From: Hetaerina americana
Taxonomy: Eukaryota; Arthropoda; Insecta; Odonata; Calopterygidae
Length of the DNA: 64,000 nt
Assembly (NCBI GenBank): GCA_022747635.1
Contig: JAKTNV010000023.1
Location: 7,917,630 to 7,981,629 of the forward strand
Direction of reading: 5' to 3'
The translations under genes were made by a program, and so were the position numbers. This document shows, in pieces, positions 25,853 through 38,339 of the stretch. The notes under the pieces were generated by a model. The model made no database searches. It had not been told where the DNA came from and saw only the letters and a program-made list of their open reading frames with translations. The number at the start of each line of letters is the position of its first letter. Positions within the stretch are counted from its first letter, which is position 1.

Positions 25853-26430
25853 CGGTTTGTATAAAATGTATCGGTAACGATTTTTTCCGAACGTGTGCGT
25901 GAAGTGCTGAATTCAGAGAGTCAAGCGTGCGTGCGCATCGCGGCAGGTTCAAGGTTAATTGTGCGCTTGATCGCAGATCGTATTGGCATTGATAAGATGA
26001 CAGTGCACACCATTATCACTGACAATTTGGAAATGCAAAAGATCGGCGCTAAATTCGTTCCGAAGGTCTTGACGGACGACCAAGAGCAGAGTCGAGTGTC
26101 TACTTGCGAAGACCTTCTGCGACGGCATCTGGACGATTCCCCAACCCTCTTACAGTCACGACTTGGCACCAGCTGACTCTATCCCATTCCCAAAAGGACA
26201 ATCCTCCCTCAATGAACACCACCATGGTACCTTAAATGTCGTCATAGAAGCTTGCACGCGTACCTTAATGACCTTCCGGGATCCACCCACCAGGGAGCCT
26301 TCGAGTCGTGGAAAAGTCGCCGGCTGGCAAAGGCGTGTCGACGCTCAAGAATGCTCGTTGAAGAATATTGAGACATTGCATCAATATCTTAAATAAATCA
26401 ATTTTTCCTTTACTTTTTATACAAACCATG
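25853..26430 (+). mobile_element. Internally deleted mariner, about 578 bp
   Basis: The ends are CGGTTTGTATAAAATG (left) and the reverse complement of CATGGTTTGTATAAAAAG (right), slightly diverged inverted repeats. TA lies at 25851-25852 and 26431-26432. The interior encodes a twice-deleted mariner transposase. Different inverted repeats show that it is a separate lineage from the other three mariners here. Confidence 0.85.
25895..26396 (+). pseudogene. Mariner transposase remnant, catalytic core deleted
   Basis: The frame at 25895-26176 starts inside the second DNA-binding helix region (LIADRIGIDKMTVHTIITD), passes KFVPKVLTDDQEQSRVSTCE and stops just before the first catalytic aspartate. 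It then jumps to the third-aspartate region, DLAPADSIPFPK near 26161-26196. The C-terminus GWQRRVDAQEC lies near 26320-26355. The first helix-turn-helix and the first two catalytic aspartates are absent. Not functional. Confidence 0.82.
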
Positions 26431-26434
26431 TATT

Positions 26435-29012
26435 ATGATAACCCAGAAAAACCTTTGAGTTCTTAGAAATTATTAGCTAAAGAAGTGCGAAAGTTAAGAA
26501 AGGGTGCCTTTTCGTGCTAGTTAGCCCCCAACTGGATACTGTGACATGCTGAAAAAGAGTCAATAAGGAATGAAATCAAATTCAAAGAGCATCTTCCAAG
26601 ATTATGAGCAAATACGAGGACTACGAAAAGATTGCTCGGGTCGCTAATTTCGGATTCTTTAATGATTCGCCCGAGAGTTCAAACACCTCTGAGAAGGAAA
26701 CGCCGCGATCGAGTTCGTAATGAGGCATAGAGATGAAAGCCCCTCCAGACACGAAGGATGCAGTTGGACTCACTCAATTTGAGGCAGGGCACTCGAGGCC
26801 GCTCGTGACGTCGAGGGCATTAATTTGAAAGGCCACGCACTGTATAACGAAATCAGACCACCAGATCAGATGGCTTTAAAAAATAGACTGGTTCTCATAG
26901 ATGCAGATAATATTTCATCCATCGAGCAATTCTTGGCCACGACGAAAAAAAGACGAAATAGCTTGACAATTCTGATTCAAAAGCCTAATTGCACTACTTG
27001 AATCTTAATACAGAATACGACCTTGACAACCAACTATGCACAGAATCTGGAATCTGGAATCCTGGCACCCCTTACCGCACTCCCCCGCAACGGTATGAGG
27101 GATATGATGTAGATCAATTAACTAGTTGATACTTAATATTCGTAAATACTTCTTATCAGATTAAAAAGTGCAGATTTACGGTTGATTCTCATTTAACAAT
27201 AATTGCGCAACTTTCACAATAATTGTGGGAGACTTGAGTTTTTCTCGTCTGCCTTAGTTTCTTAGCCATTGTCACTCTATACTGAACCTCCCGGTAATGT
27301 CGGCCCCGTGAATGAATCCCTGGCCTGAGCTCCTGCGCGATTGTCTACAAAATCACCGAGCGCAAGTATTTCTCATAAAGCTTCGTGGAATGGAACTCAT
27401 AATCTTCGCGGTTTCGCAGTCATGGCTAAATAATTTCCTTTTCTCTTTGACACGAGGGTTTCTCTTGGATTAATTGGCGTCTTTGAAGGAACAATGCAAT
27501 TTCTCCGTCTTCTCCGTCCGTGTCTCACCTCGCTGTCGCCCGAGTTCGGCTCTTCGCTGCCACGTCTGAGTTTACTAGGAATAAACTTATTGATTCCAGC
27601 GGCGCTGTTTCTAAGAACGATTTCCAGGCCTCTGCGAGTTCTCTCCAACCTCACTCATTACGTGCGAATTCCACGCGCCGTAGAGTGATGTGAGCTCTAT
27701 TATCCTCGCCTATCGAAAGACCCTTCGATTCCATTGCAGTGGAATAGAGGCGTGAGAAGAAGGGAAGTTCGAGAAAGAAACATGCGCACCTAGGTCAAAG
27801 AAGAAGATCCGTAAGACCAGAGAACCCAGAGCGAGTAAGGGCCGGGGAGAAAGCGTTGGATGGGGAAAATGGAGGACTACGATCAATCAATCTTCAGTTA
27901 GGAATACCAATGAAGAATTACCAACAGCTTTGCTTATTTTGCGATCTAGCTTTGCCCCGGCATCTTGCTGCGTATCCTCTAGATTCTCCTCAAAGAGTTA
28001 GTTCTCCACTACCATATCCTTTCCCTTTCAGGATTCCACCAGCCTTTTTCCTCTGGCATTACGTTTCCCAAGCCCAAATTTGTCTATGCCGCCCAACTAT
28101 CATCGTATTTGACCTCTTCCCTTCAAGTTTCCCTACTACTGTGTTGTGTTAATCAATTCATTTTGCCTCTGGATGTCTCCAATCACTCAAGTTCTTCTTT
28201 GTCATAGTTTTCCATACGGTCCTCTCCTATTCCGATCTTCTAGGGTGAGGTGTAACTAAAGAAAAATATCATTTAACTTTTTTCTATGGAATGTTTCCCC
28301 GCTATTTCTTTGATGAACTTCCTCTGCGTGCTTTAGTGCGTTTCCTCCATGCTGTGTCGGATTCCACTGTCACTCTCAACTCTTTTGACTGGGATGTTAG
28401 ATATACGAGGAAGATAAAGTGGCTAAATGTGTAATGCGTGATTCAAATTACAGTAAGTCCAAAGCCAATGAATGCAAAATTTGATGCATTGAAACCTGCC
28501 AAATTTGGTAATAGCGACGGCCACATGATCTATCCGGAACAGGAATGCCTTCCATCTAGCTCATGATAATATGGATGAAATAAAGTAAAAACATCATAAA
28601 TTAATTTTTAATATATTGAAACCATTTTCCCTTCACAATAGGGGGGCCCTGAAGAAGAAGTAATTTAAAATTTTAAAAATATATTTACGGTTACAGGCAG
28701 CCTTTCAAAAGTAATATGAAGTCCGAAAGAAGCGAGAATAATCAATTTCTCTCTGAATTTTCTTTCCGCATTCCGTGGCTTCACATGTAGCCCGTTCATT
28801 AGGGTGATTCACCCGAGGCCGCTTTCCATTCGAAGGCCTTACGCAGTGAATGGCTTACCCGAGGGTCTCGCGATCATCATTGCAAGTGATCAGGACCCGC
28901 TCTCCCCTCGGACGAGACGCATTCACAGCAAGATCAAACCTAAGCACCCCTTCATTTTTGAGTCGAAATGTATGATTTATACATTGACTCGATCGCATCG
29001 ATTATCAGACGA
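26435..29012. other. No gene seen
   Basis: A 2.6 kb stretch without recognisable transposon or coding motifs. Frames at 27397-28152 are short and overlap on both strands. Confidence 0.5.
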
Positions 29013-29016
29013 TATA

Positions 29017-29574
29017 CAGGGTTCGTCCGGAAAATAAGTGTACTGAGCTCAGGAAAAAAAATTTATTACACTTTTACATATCTTAAGCTAATATTCCTCA
29101 AAATAGGACCCTTGTGAGTCGATACACTTGTTCCAGCGGCGTTCCCATTCCTGGAACGCTCCCGCGAAGGCATCATCGGGAACCTCTCGAAGACTCGTCG
29201 TCGACCTCTTCTCTGCCCTCCACGAACATCTTGTGCCACCGAAAGATCATGTTTCTCGACATGGCTGACTCCCCGTAAGCCTGGTTAATCATACCGACAG
29301 TTTCGGTAGACGATTTCCCAAGCTTTACCGCAAATTTGATGGAATAACGCTGCTCCAAAAACTTCGGCATCGCGTTCCGTGACGTGGGTCGAAGCGTGGA
29401 GGTTCGCGTTAACAGATCTCCTCACTACACCACAGCTCAGAGCCGACTGCATTTTTCAGCGTCGCTTGCCAACATACCCCCCTCCAATCGCAGCCCGTCA
29501 GAGCGGTGCTGGGCGCGCCTGGAGCGGCGCACCCAGCCCAGGAGTCAGTACACTTATTTTCCGGACGAACCCTG
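29017..29574 (-). mobile_element. 558-bp deletion derivative of the 58.8 kb mariner family
   Basis: Both ends carry CAGGGTTCGTCCGGAAAATA. TA lies at 29015-29016 and 29575-29576. Its two halves match the outer parts of the 1,300-bp element at 58829-60128 almost base for base, with about 742 bp missing between them. The lost segment is bracketed in the longer copy by GACGACG (about 59200 and 59944), so the deletion joins short direct repeats. Confidence 0.95.
29173..29370 (-). pseudogene. Mariner transposase N-terminal stub
   Basis: 65-residue frame. The first 59 residues are identical to the start of the transposase at 59026 (EQRYSIKFAVKLGKSSTET, MIFRWHKMFVEGREEVDDE). The frame then crosses the deletion junction into a short out-of-frame tail. 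Only the first helix-turn-helix remains. Stub of an internally deleted element, not a functional enzyme. Confidence 0.93.
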
Positions 29575-29579
29575 TAGAC

Positions 29580-31310
29580 ATGCGCGTTGACACAAGCTGG
29601 CTTTGCCAAGTTGCAAGTGTGCATCAATATTTATGTGGGCAGAGATATATAGTCCCGCACAGATGGCTGGTGTCCTGCAACCCTCACCATACTGCATACA
29701 CCCACGCGGCCACTCGCGTGGTGTTGCTTAGACTTGGGTCACTCTTTCGATATCACCGGCATTCACGAGCTTCCTCGTCGTACAATATCCACCCTTGGCA
29801 GGCTCCTCTGCAAAATCATGAACGTGCCTTGCAAAACAAAACGGCTCGTTCGAGGAGGACTTACTCCGGGCAAAAGGAAGGATGTAAGTGTTTGCTTCTC
29901 TTGAAAAAAATTAACCTTTACGGTCGGTCACGCCTGCGCGGTCGCAACCTTCTTTTTTTCGGTGTTGTTTTGATGACGTTAGTCGGCTATACTCGTCCCG
30001 CCTTCCCTTCGGACGGCAATTTGCGCCGAGTGAAAAATTCGGGCAGCCTTGGGGACGCATCACTGGCGGGACGAGCGGCCGAGGAGTGATTGGGGACGTT
30101 CCGGGTGTGGGAGGGGGGAAGGGGGGGTGGGAGAAAGGGGGGAGCGGGATTGGTGTGGGTGAAGGAGCAGCGTGAGTCGGAGAGATTTGGCCGCCGCGTG
30201 CCTGTGGCGATGTTTCCCATTGGTCGAGGAATGGGGATTAGAATTAGACCCGAAAAACAGTTAGCGATGTCATTTTCCATCCATCACCACCCTCGACGAG
30301 GGGAATTGGCGGAATGGAAAAACAAAGGAAGAAGTCCGAGGGGTGGTAGGTGAAGGGAGGTGGAGTGTAGATGGCTGTCGGGAGAAATGCATGTACGTGG
30401 GAGGAATTAATAGTGGATCCAGGGCATATTGAATGATAACTTCGCGCGGAGTATTGCGATAGAGGGGAGAATGTTGAGTAAGGCCTCGGTTGGGAGACAC
30501 CGGTAGCACGGAAAGTGCGTGCATGAATTAAATTTTCCGAAAATTACGGATCGCTCTAGTTCCATGCCGCTCCGGAAGGAATAATCCTCATCGTAATTAC
30601 ATTGACAGGTGAGACAGGTCAGTGGAGAATGTAAAGGAGGTCATGGCCGATCGAAATAAGGGTTCAATATTTTCCTTAAATCTCTTTACGATAGAGACCA
30701 AATTGGTAGCAAATTATGTTTACTGTACGTTGATATGGTGTATAATTCCTTCTATCTACATGATAACTTGGTTTCTCTCTAGGTGAAGGATTGTTAAAAG
30801 AGAAGGCCATCCCTCAAATTAAACTGCTCTTCATATGCTTGTCTGATCAATGTATAAGTATTTACACTCTTACTATGTGACACGTGAGTTTCTCTTGTGA
30901 CATGCTTGAACATCTAAACACATTGATCTTCATTAAAATATTTTTGTATCCTTTGTAATTGGTAAAACGAGTTTTCATAACCAAGATTAAAAGTATTTTG
31001 AGGGCATATTGCACGAGCTCGTGTGAGTCGCGTCAGCTCGACGGGTGGCGATAGTCATACACCGAATAATTACCACGTCGACGACACCTCGGCGCCTGAA
31101 TTTCCTTTGTTTCGTGCCTCCGATATTCGCTGGACATACGAGGTCGGTCTGGAAACTATCCAGCCATGCGATGTTTGGATGAAAAACCCTACGTAGAACA
31201 ATGAGGCCTCGGTCGCCTTCGAAGTACTCCCCTTGGAACCTCTCATACAATTGTCCCAGCGCCTCTTCCACCTTTCAAAACAATCGGCGAAGTCCTTCGG
31301 AATAGTCAGT
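29580..31310. other. No gene seen; G-rich patch at 30090-30350
   Basis: No mobile-element domain. 30090-30150 is strongly G-rich (GGGGGGTGGGAG and similar) and CpG-containing. Open frames here occur on both strands and reflect composition. Confidence 0.45.
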
Positions 31311-31319
31311 ATATATACT

Positions 31320-31425
31320 GGCTAAGCGTGCCACGAAACGCACTGTTCCTATGATCGCAATCGCTCTGGGGTCCATTATACCGCCGAGGCATCGCAACTG
31401 CTAGCACGTACACGTTCGGAGCATT
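31320..31425 (+). pseudogene. CR1-like ORF1 esterase scrap (block V)
   Basis: The plus strand encodes DRNRSGVHYTAEASQLLAR at about 31350-31410, nearly the same as NRSGIHYTAEASQLVARR at about 55345-55290. This is the C-terminal block of the SGNH-type esterase found in CR1 ORF1. As in the other copy, Ser occupies the usual catalytic Asp position before GxH. Confidence 0.7.
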
Positions 31426-31429
31426 TAGC

Positions 31430-31955
31430 ATAGGTGATAGGGTAGAGCGTGGGTCAACTCATTGGTCATTTATAGTATTGCCAAGATTGTGGAGTTAACC
31501 CAGTCATCCCTCCATCACTGCGGATTCCAAAATCTTAAACACGTAATTCGAAGGCATCCGCCGTCAGCAGTCGGCTTGAGCAGTGAATATGAATACTACT
31601 CCACTCAGAAAAGAGAAGCGCGGCAGCATCATTAACGCTGAAAGCCATTTGACACGTACTGGTCCACAAACACTGGCTAAGTAACAGACGGACAAAAGAA
31701 CGAGTGTCATTCAAAATACAACTAATCCATCAATCCTATCATTTAACTTCAGAAGGCCTCAAGAATATAATCCAGTTATTGCGCTCACATTTTTATTCTC
31801 ACAGAGTGTTGACTATCCGATAATAGAATGGACGGCGAATTTTCTGAGCTGACTTCACCATTTACCAAAGAAATGGACGAAATAAACCAGGAGGCGGAAT
31901 TTTTGGGACCGTAACGTGCATTTTTGAGAGCAGACCTCCCGTGATTGATAATAAC
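31430..31955. other. No gene seen
   Basis: No domain recognised. Possibly degraded CR1 sequence between the ORF1 scrap and the endonuclease fragment. Confidence 0.4.
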
Positions 31956-31959
31956 AACA

Positions 31960-32340
31960 TTAAAAGTGTTTGGTGCTCCTCAATGGGATCAAATCATCCT
32001 AGCGTTAATTTTAGCGCCCCAAAGGCCTCCAAAGTGTGAAGTTCTAACATTTTGTGCGCTCGAAGAACAAATATTTCAATTTACCAGCAAAACATTACAA
32101 TAGCATCACCATAATCGGCGGTGATGTCAACCTTCCCGGTATGGATTGGGATGGCAATAGCGCTGAAATCTCAGATCCGTGGCCGCGATTGTTGGTATAC
32201 ATTGTTGAACTAGCGCAGGGAAACTCATTTCACGAAGTAGTGCGCATACCACACCCGTGGAGAAAATATACTAATTAGACATATTCTCCACGAATCCAGT
32301 GCGCATTGTAGCTGTTTAGCAAGGGCCTTAACGACCATAA
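31960..32340 (+). pseudogene. CR1/L2-like endonuclease fragment
   Basis: The plus strand reads SITIIGGDVNLPGMDWDG at about 32102-32155, the GDFNxP catalytic block of APE-type endonucleases. It continues to GNSFHEVVRIP. Traces of the LDIF / ISDHK region follow near 32275-32330 in another frame. The bases to about 33000 may be its degraded linker, but I cannot show that. Confidence 0.75.
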
Positions 32341-32344
32341 GCCC

Positions 32345-33145
32345 GCGCCTTTTCGCTTTGATGATGGAATAAAAAAGAACAGCAAGCCAAAAGGTAAAAT
32401 GTATATCCAAAAAGCTGACTTTTCAAATGTTGTCTCTTATTTATCCAATTTCAAAATGCGCTTAAATAATACAAACATCGAATAATTTTGGACACCGTTG
32501 GTCAGTATAATGCAAATGGGCATCAAGGATCCTACAAAATACGCTAAAATAAACCGCGACCCCCAATTACATTCGAAGAGTCCTTCCAAAGCAAAACAGA
32601 GATTGTCATATTTAAGAGTAAGAAGAGCTAGTGAGAAAATATCTTCCTTGAAGCATAGGCATTTAAGTATCCTAAAATTAAAATTAATCGGCAATTGCGC
32701 GGCTACTAAGGGGTCTTTAAACCTAAAGTACTGTGTGAGTACTTGGACATTGATCCTAAAACGTTCAACTCGCACGTGAGGGAGGTGAGCGAGCCGTGGC
32801 TTGAATAAGGGATTCTAACGATATCATGGCAGTGATAGCGAGAGAAGAGTTACTGCTCTCAATAGATTCTTCCGGAACGTTTTCATGAATGACCTCACCA
32901 CGAAGGATTTCCCATATATTCTACATGAGGCCCGACGGAAAAAGGCCTCATTCGGGAAATTAGGAAGGTTCAACGCCCGATTCGCTAGAAACTGTTAGGA
33001 CAAAACGAGAAGCCTCAGAGGTATCTATCTCGAACTGGTTAGGAATCATTAGATCAAAGCCAATGTAACGTTAGATTGAACTTATTTTTTTTTAATTCGG
33101 AGCCATATGTTTCAGCGCCGAGGTCTTGTCAATTACGTGTGAATA
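32345..33145. other. Possible degraded LINE linker
   Basis: The frame at 32498-32779 is basic (PSKAKQRLSYLRVRRAS) and sits where a CR1 linker before the RT would lie. No RT motif follows, so the assignment is weak. Confidence 0.3.
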
Positions 33146-33149
33146 TGCA

Positions 33150-33200
33150 TATATATTCCCCGCGGGCTGCCGCAGGGGTGAGTGCCTAGGGGTGGCATGA
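33150..33200 (-). repeat. CR1-like 3' tail
   Basis: The minus strand reads CACTCACCCCTGCGGCAGCC, then CGCGGGGAATATATATGC, a diverged version of the recurrent CR1-like end. No upstream C-terminus is seen. Confidence 0.5.
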
Positions 33201-33204
33201 TTCC

Positions 33205-34640
33205 AGCCACCAGAGCGCAACTTTTAGTTTATGTACACATTTGAATATGTGTTAGCTCATTTACTGGAGCACTAGCGCACGTATGCCTGCATAAAATGTG
33301 CGACGATTTATCGAATAATTGACTGCATGTCTATGGATGGGTATTTTCGGGTTCGGGTGTTCGTTATTGCCACCATCGTGTCCGTCTGGTACAATTGAAG
33401 TCGCGCCCGCCTCTAGTGAGCTCACGCCATTGACGGCTGTTTGTTGTTTGTGGTTGGATGCGGGAACTCGGGCGTCACCTTTGACTGTTACTCATCGTGG
33501 GGATTGATGCTTATCTACGAGTCGATGAGTGCTCGTAAATGAAGCGAAGAACTTCGGTGGTGCCCAATCCTGAGACTGAAGCGCGAGGTAGTGAGTGAAT
33601 GGAGAGCACTCTTCACCATGAAACATTTATATTCCATGTGTTTCAAGCATGGTGCAAACTTATGTCGAGTGTATATGAAATAGACAGAGAAACATCCATA
33701 CGCAAGATGAGTAAATCATTCAAAGATGATAGCATAGGCATTGAGCGCCTTTCCTCAAGAGTACCTTGCCTTTATTTTTCATGTAAACATATGACAGGGT
33801 ACATTTGTTTTCAGTGACGAATTTCACTTTTTTTCTATTTAGCCTTTTGCACAGAACTCCTTTTTACGTATAACCTAATGGCCAACGAAAATATTGAAAA
33901 AAAGGAAATCGGGAATTTCTACAGCATTCGGTTTCCATGAATCACAACCAAAATTATTTTTTCTTTCTAAAATGGAAAAATAAGTCATAAATTTTATGTT
34001 ATGTACTTAACGTTATAAGATACCAAAAAAAGAGCAAAATCAAAGATACTGTGCTTAAATAAAATTAGCGTTTAAAATGGTAACATTACATCATTTAAAC
34101 CGTTAATTAATTTTAAACTTTTAGGAACGCTGATTAAATTTAAGGTTCCGTTTAGAGTATTAACGAGTCATTACTTGTCTGTTTAACCTGATCCTACCCA
34201 CGGAACTCAGTCAGTGCGCACTGAAAAAAATGAATAAATATGCTTCCAAAAATGTTATATAATTAACTTTACATTATTAAGTACAGCATCAAAAATTAAA
34301 AGTTAAGGCATTTTAATATTATATTTTTCCTTAGGAAATAAATGTTTTTATACTATATTATTTGGAAAAAAAACTCCGGTCATTCTCGGTACATTATAAA
34401 AAAAATTTTTTTGCTGAACAAATGTTTGCTTTTGCGCTTGATAAGTTTATTCATTAAAACATTCATAAAATCAGTTATTAATCTTCAAGTTTTAACATCG
34501 ATATGATTAAATAAATACTAAATCAAGAAACTTTCATTGACTACAATTAAAGTTCGCATTGAGTGTAGATTGAAAACGAGGCATTGAACGTCTTTCTATG
34601 GTGATTCCAAATTTTTCGTGCAAGTTTCTTTCAGAATTAA
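33205..34640. other. AT-rich DNA, no gene seen
   Basis: Strongly AT-rich from 33820 to 34560. No mobile-element signature. Confidence 0.55.
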
Positions 34641-34644
34641 CTGG

Positions 34645-34922
34645 CGGCATAATCATCAACCCAATGGTTGATATGCGAAGGTGGAGCTCAACTAGTACGT
34701 GTTCATAAACCCCATGTCGAGTGAAATAAACACGTTATGGTGGGAAAGCCAGTCTTTTTCCTTTGCCGCTTATGGTTTCCCAGGAAGATCTATCTGGCAC
34801 CCGAAAAAGCACACAGCTCGGGTGAAGCTGAGAGCACCCAGAGTCGAACTTGGGGAGTTGAACTCAGGTCTTCCGGTCAGTAGTCAAACGGTCTACCTAA
34901 TGGACTACCACGCCCCGCATCT
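34645..34922 (-). mobile_element. tRNA-derived SINE (type A)
   Basis: The minus-strand head reads GGCGTGGTAGTCCATTAGG (box A-like) at about 34915-34897 and CTGAGTTCAACTCCCC (box B-like) at about 34867-34852. The body contains TTTTTCGGGTGCCAGAT and CTGGGAAACCATAAGCGG, shared with the copies at 42716 and 48668. The 3' end is diverged. Confidence 0.83.
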
Positions 34923-34989
34923 TTCCGATAAGGAATTATTAAATACTCGTATATTTCCTATATAATAAGTATATATGGTGCAATTTCTG

Positions 34990-35580
34990 GCAGCGACTCT
35001 TTCAGTACTTATGCTGGAATCTCAACTGATCCAATGGGGTTTTTTAGCTGTGATGGACTTCTGATATTTATCCAGAGACCCACTCCTTGGTTCGCTGATA
35101 TCAGGGAGACTTTCAATTGATTTTGGGTCCTCGTTATCCTACCAAATTCGACCGTCATCGTATTTCCTTATGCATATTGGTCCTTTACTCTTTCTCATTC
35201 ACATGAATGATATCCCCTAATAAGTATAAACTAACATAAGACTGTTTGCCGATAACAATGCAATCTACTAGAAAATAGCGTTAGACACAGATCATCAGCT
35301 ACTAAACCCTGGCTTAAATAACATTCACACTTGGTGAGCGGAATCGTTTTTAGTTTTAATGCTAAAAGGTTGGGTTATGCCTCAAAAACACGAGCGTACT
35401 TTACCTGCCTAAAGACTCGAATGTGTTCGGATGAACGTCGCGCACCACGTAAAGTAATGTATGTCACCATCGCATACTATCTTACATTGGAACTAGAGAC
35501 ACGCTATTCACGGAGGAGTTCCAAAGAAGCTCTGGCATCCGTCAACAGTGTAGCTGGAAAATGCAGTAATGAAAAGGCGA
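34990..35580 (+). pseudogene. CR1/L2-like reverse transcriptase fragment
   Basis: The plus strand reads GPLLFLIHMNDIP at about 35169-35215, then RLFADNNAIY near 35240-35272, the palm catalytic region. The usual FADD has become FADN, which would remove the second catalytic aspartate. The flanks are frameshifted. Old relic. Confidence 0.75.
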
Positions 35581-35689
35581 ATGAGTGGTGCTGATTCTCT
35601 TTAGTAAGACCCCACAAAGAGCATTGAGAGCTTATGAGATCCATCTCAGAAGGCCTCAATTTATTACTTTTACAGGTTCAAACAAGGTG

Positions 35690-36095
35690 CCTGGATGGAT
35701 CGCCAGATCCGTGAAAAATAGTCCGAAAGAACGCAAAGCGCCGCACACTCAGCACAAGATCTGGGAGGGGAACCTTAGGGTATGCGAAGACTATGCAAGA
35801 TTATTCCATCTGTTACAAAGGTATCAATCGTGTGGTTTTGCTTCCGACTCAGAAGATAAAATTCAGCCCCATAATTACATGGGTAGGAAAAATAATTGTC
35901 ACATATTTTGCGAGATAGACTGCAAAATTTGCAATGACGACTCTTGGGGAAGCACTAAGAGAGAGATACGGGTATTCACAGGCGGAAACAGCCAGGAGCA
36001 TACATGTTACATTCCACCTCAGCTCACTTCCTGGCTGGTACCCGAACAACACCAGAGCCACGTGCCCCTTGGTTCGGGTGCTGGAATGTCTGTTT
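35690..36095 (+). repeat. Diverged interspersed repeat R, copy 1
   Basis: Shares ordered blocks with 51570-51985: AGATCCGTG, AACGCAAAGCG, TGGTTTTGC, GAAGATAAAATT, AGCCCC and GCCACG. Both copies are on the same strand. The 171-residue frame across this copy is interrupted in the other, so it is not a conserved gene. Family unknown to me. Confidence 0.6.
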
Positions 36096-36539
36096 TATGA
36101 GGGCTGGTCGCTGTTTTCAAATTTCACTTGGGTGGATATGAATATATACATACCATGATGAGCCCTTTCCAATGGGAATGGAGTTTTTATGATGCCTTCT
36201 TAATCAAAGTCGATAATTTTCGGCTGAATCGTATGGAAGATCATACCCACGAAATGATACAGTATGTATTATTTTACTAAAGTTTTATTGGGTAAATACA
36301 ACTAGTTTCATCGCATCAGCATCATCTCCAGACACCCGAATAAATCTTATGTGAAAAAATATAGTTGTGGTGGTTGTCATTTCGTGCCTTCATTTTATAC
36401 CATGTCTAGAAATCCGTCAACATATTTTACAATCCAATCCCGATCTCCTTCAAGTTACACCTATCTGAAAGTTATCGTTTCTCATTCAAGTTAGTTTAGA
36501 GTTTATTGATTTTTCAGTTTAGTAAAAAGTTGCTTTACG

Positions 36540-36760
36540 ATCACTGATCCCTTCATCGAAACCAATATTTGTTTATCACTTCAGGGTGACTGATCGCCAA
36601 AAGATCAAAAAATGACTCGACGTGAAGAGTGCTTCGAGAACACATCGAGTGTTGCATCATAAGACACTCGCTTTCGAAGCTTAGTGTCAATACTTTCGGT
36701 GTCCCAATCAGTCGATGGGAGTTCGAAGTCCCCACCGATAATCATTATATTCTTGCCGTC
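36540..36760 (-). pseudogene. CR1/L2-like endonuclease fragment
   Basis: The minus strand reads IMIIGGDFELPSTDWDTES at about 36750-36690, the catalytic GDFxxPxxDW block. Near 36555 a frameshifted trace EGISDRKATF corresponds to the conserved ISDHKA motif. An isolated scrap; the flanks 36100-36540 and 36760-36970 show nothing certain. Confidence 0.72.
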
Positions 36761-36969
36761 CGTAGAAGAGAGTAGCACATATCACACACGGCTTTAGTTG
36801 GGAAATTTCATCGATGTTTCGTTGACTTGAGTGGCTCGGAGGACTAACGACCGCACATCTCTTTAATTTTCTCTCTTTTGCGGTGCATACACCAGGCGCT
36901 TTCTGATTCTATAATGGCACTGAAAGATGTACTAAACTTGATATGAACGGCGTTCTATACTTGGAAATC

Positions 36970-38335
36970 GAGGCCAATGAACTCCACCGAGTCATGAATT
37001 GAAAGCGCACCAAATTTCTTTAGAACTTTGATCGGCGATGTCTGATGGAGCGTTGACGTAGGGAATGGCATTTCAGAAGACTCGAATTGACTTCACACAG
37101 AATTTCCTTATTTCAAAATTAAATCATCCAAAAAATGGTTGAAGAGATGACTTTGGGGAATTTACTTTCTCGTGCATTGTGTATTCCATACTGCACAGTA
37201 TTTAATAGTTCAATTTTTCAGCTGAGGTATGAGACCAAATAAAAATTTCAAATTGCATGCCAGAAAAGATAGAAGTTAATTCGAGGACGGAAGACTTTCA
37301 TTCGATATAAATGTCCTGTTTAAGAGTAAATAAAATATTAGGAGATTCATAAGGGAATTTGAATGAATTAAACACAATCTCAATTCAAATAAAGCACAAA
37401 TAACATATGATAATCTTTGTGTTTTATTTTTGTACATAGTTATTCCATGGAGGGGGGACCTAGGATTTTAACTGTCTTGAGGATGGCCTACCCACAATGC
37501 CGGTGCGGCTTTCTCCGGCGTTCGAGAGTCGAAGAGTGCCCTCCCGCCGTTCCCCGGATTATTGCGAATATTTCATGCAATATTTCAATGCAGATGTTGG
37601 CTAGTCTCAAAGAAGCTAGGTTTTGAAAAAAGGGTCGAAAAAATTAATGAAAAGGGGAGCGGGGTGTAACATTAATTAGGCCACATTTAGAATGAGACCA
37701 TTCCTTTTATAGTGCATTAGAGGTATTAGATGTATAATGCAGAGAGAGATACGTATTTCGGAAAATAAGTGAGAAGTTGATACTGATGTAATTGGCAACT
37801 TTGTTGGTTAAGGAAAATGTAATTTTTGAAAAATGCCTGGCTGCAGGACGCATATGCGGCAAAACTAAATCTTAAAGCGCTATTTGTTTTTCTATAACCT
37901 ATTTGGAGGAAAGCGATGGACGGAAGGTATTTAGCGGAGGAAGAAAAAACGGGAAATTTGGCTTGGTTTGAATGGAGACAGTTAGTGGTAGCAATTTCCT
38001 TAGCGGATTAGAACAGGCGATGTGCCTGCCCATTTCTCCGTTTCCTTTCCTCCCGAGATTGGTCATAAATTTCTAGGAAGCATTCGACGTAGAAAAACCT
38101 ACCAATTGCTGGCAGTCATTTGAATGAGCGATGCATTAGTTACGATACACCAATGGAAAAAGTTACATTTCCACCTCTGCTCCAATTGAACCGTCCAACG
38201 TGTCGGCAATTGGTGTTTTTGGCCAAGTTGTGAATTTCTCCCACGTACCCGCTCAGGTGTCCTCACGAACCATCCCATGTTACTCAGATTATTTCCTGAT
38301 TACTCAATCCAATGCTCGTGGCTAATCCAATTCGC
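36970..38335. other. No gene seen
   Basis: AT-rich with no recognised coding or mobile sequence. Confidence 0.5.
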
Positions 38336-38339
38336 AAAT

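Noticed and set aside
29379..30089. 236-residue plus-strand frame
   Set aside because: It starts inside the 558-bp mariner, antisense to its transposase stub, and runs on without any motif.
35585..36100. 171-residue frame as a conserved gene
   Set aside because: It overlaps a repeat whose second copy at 51570 does not keep the frame.
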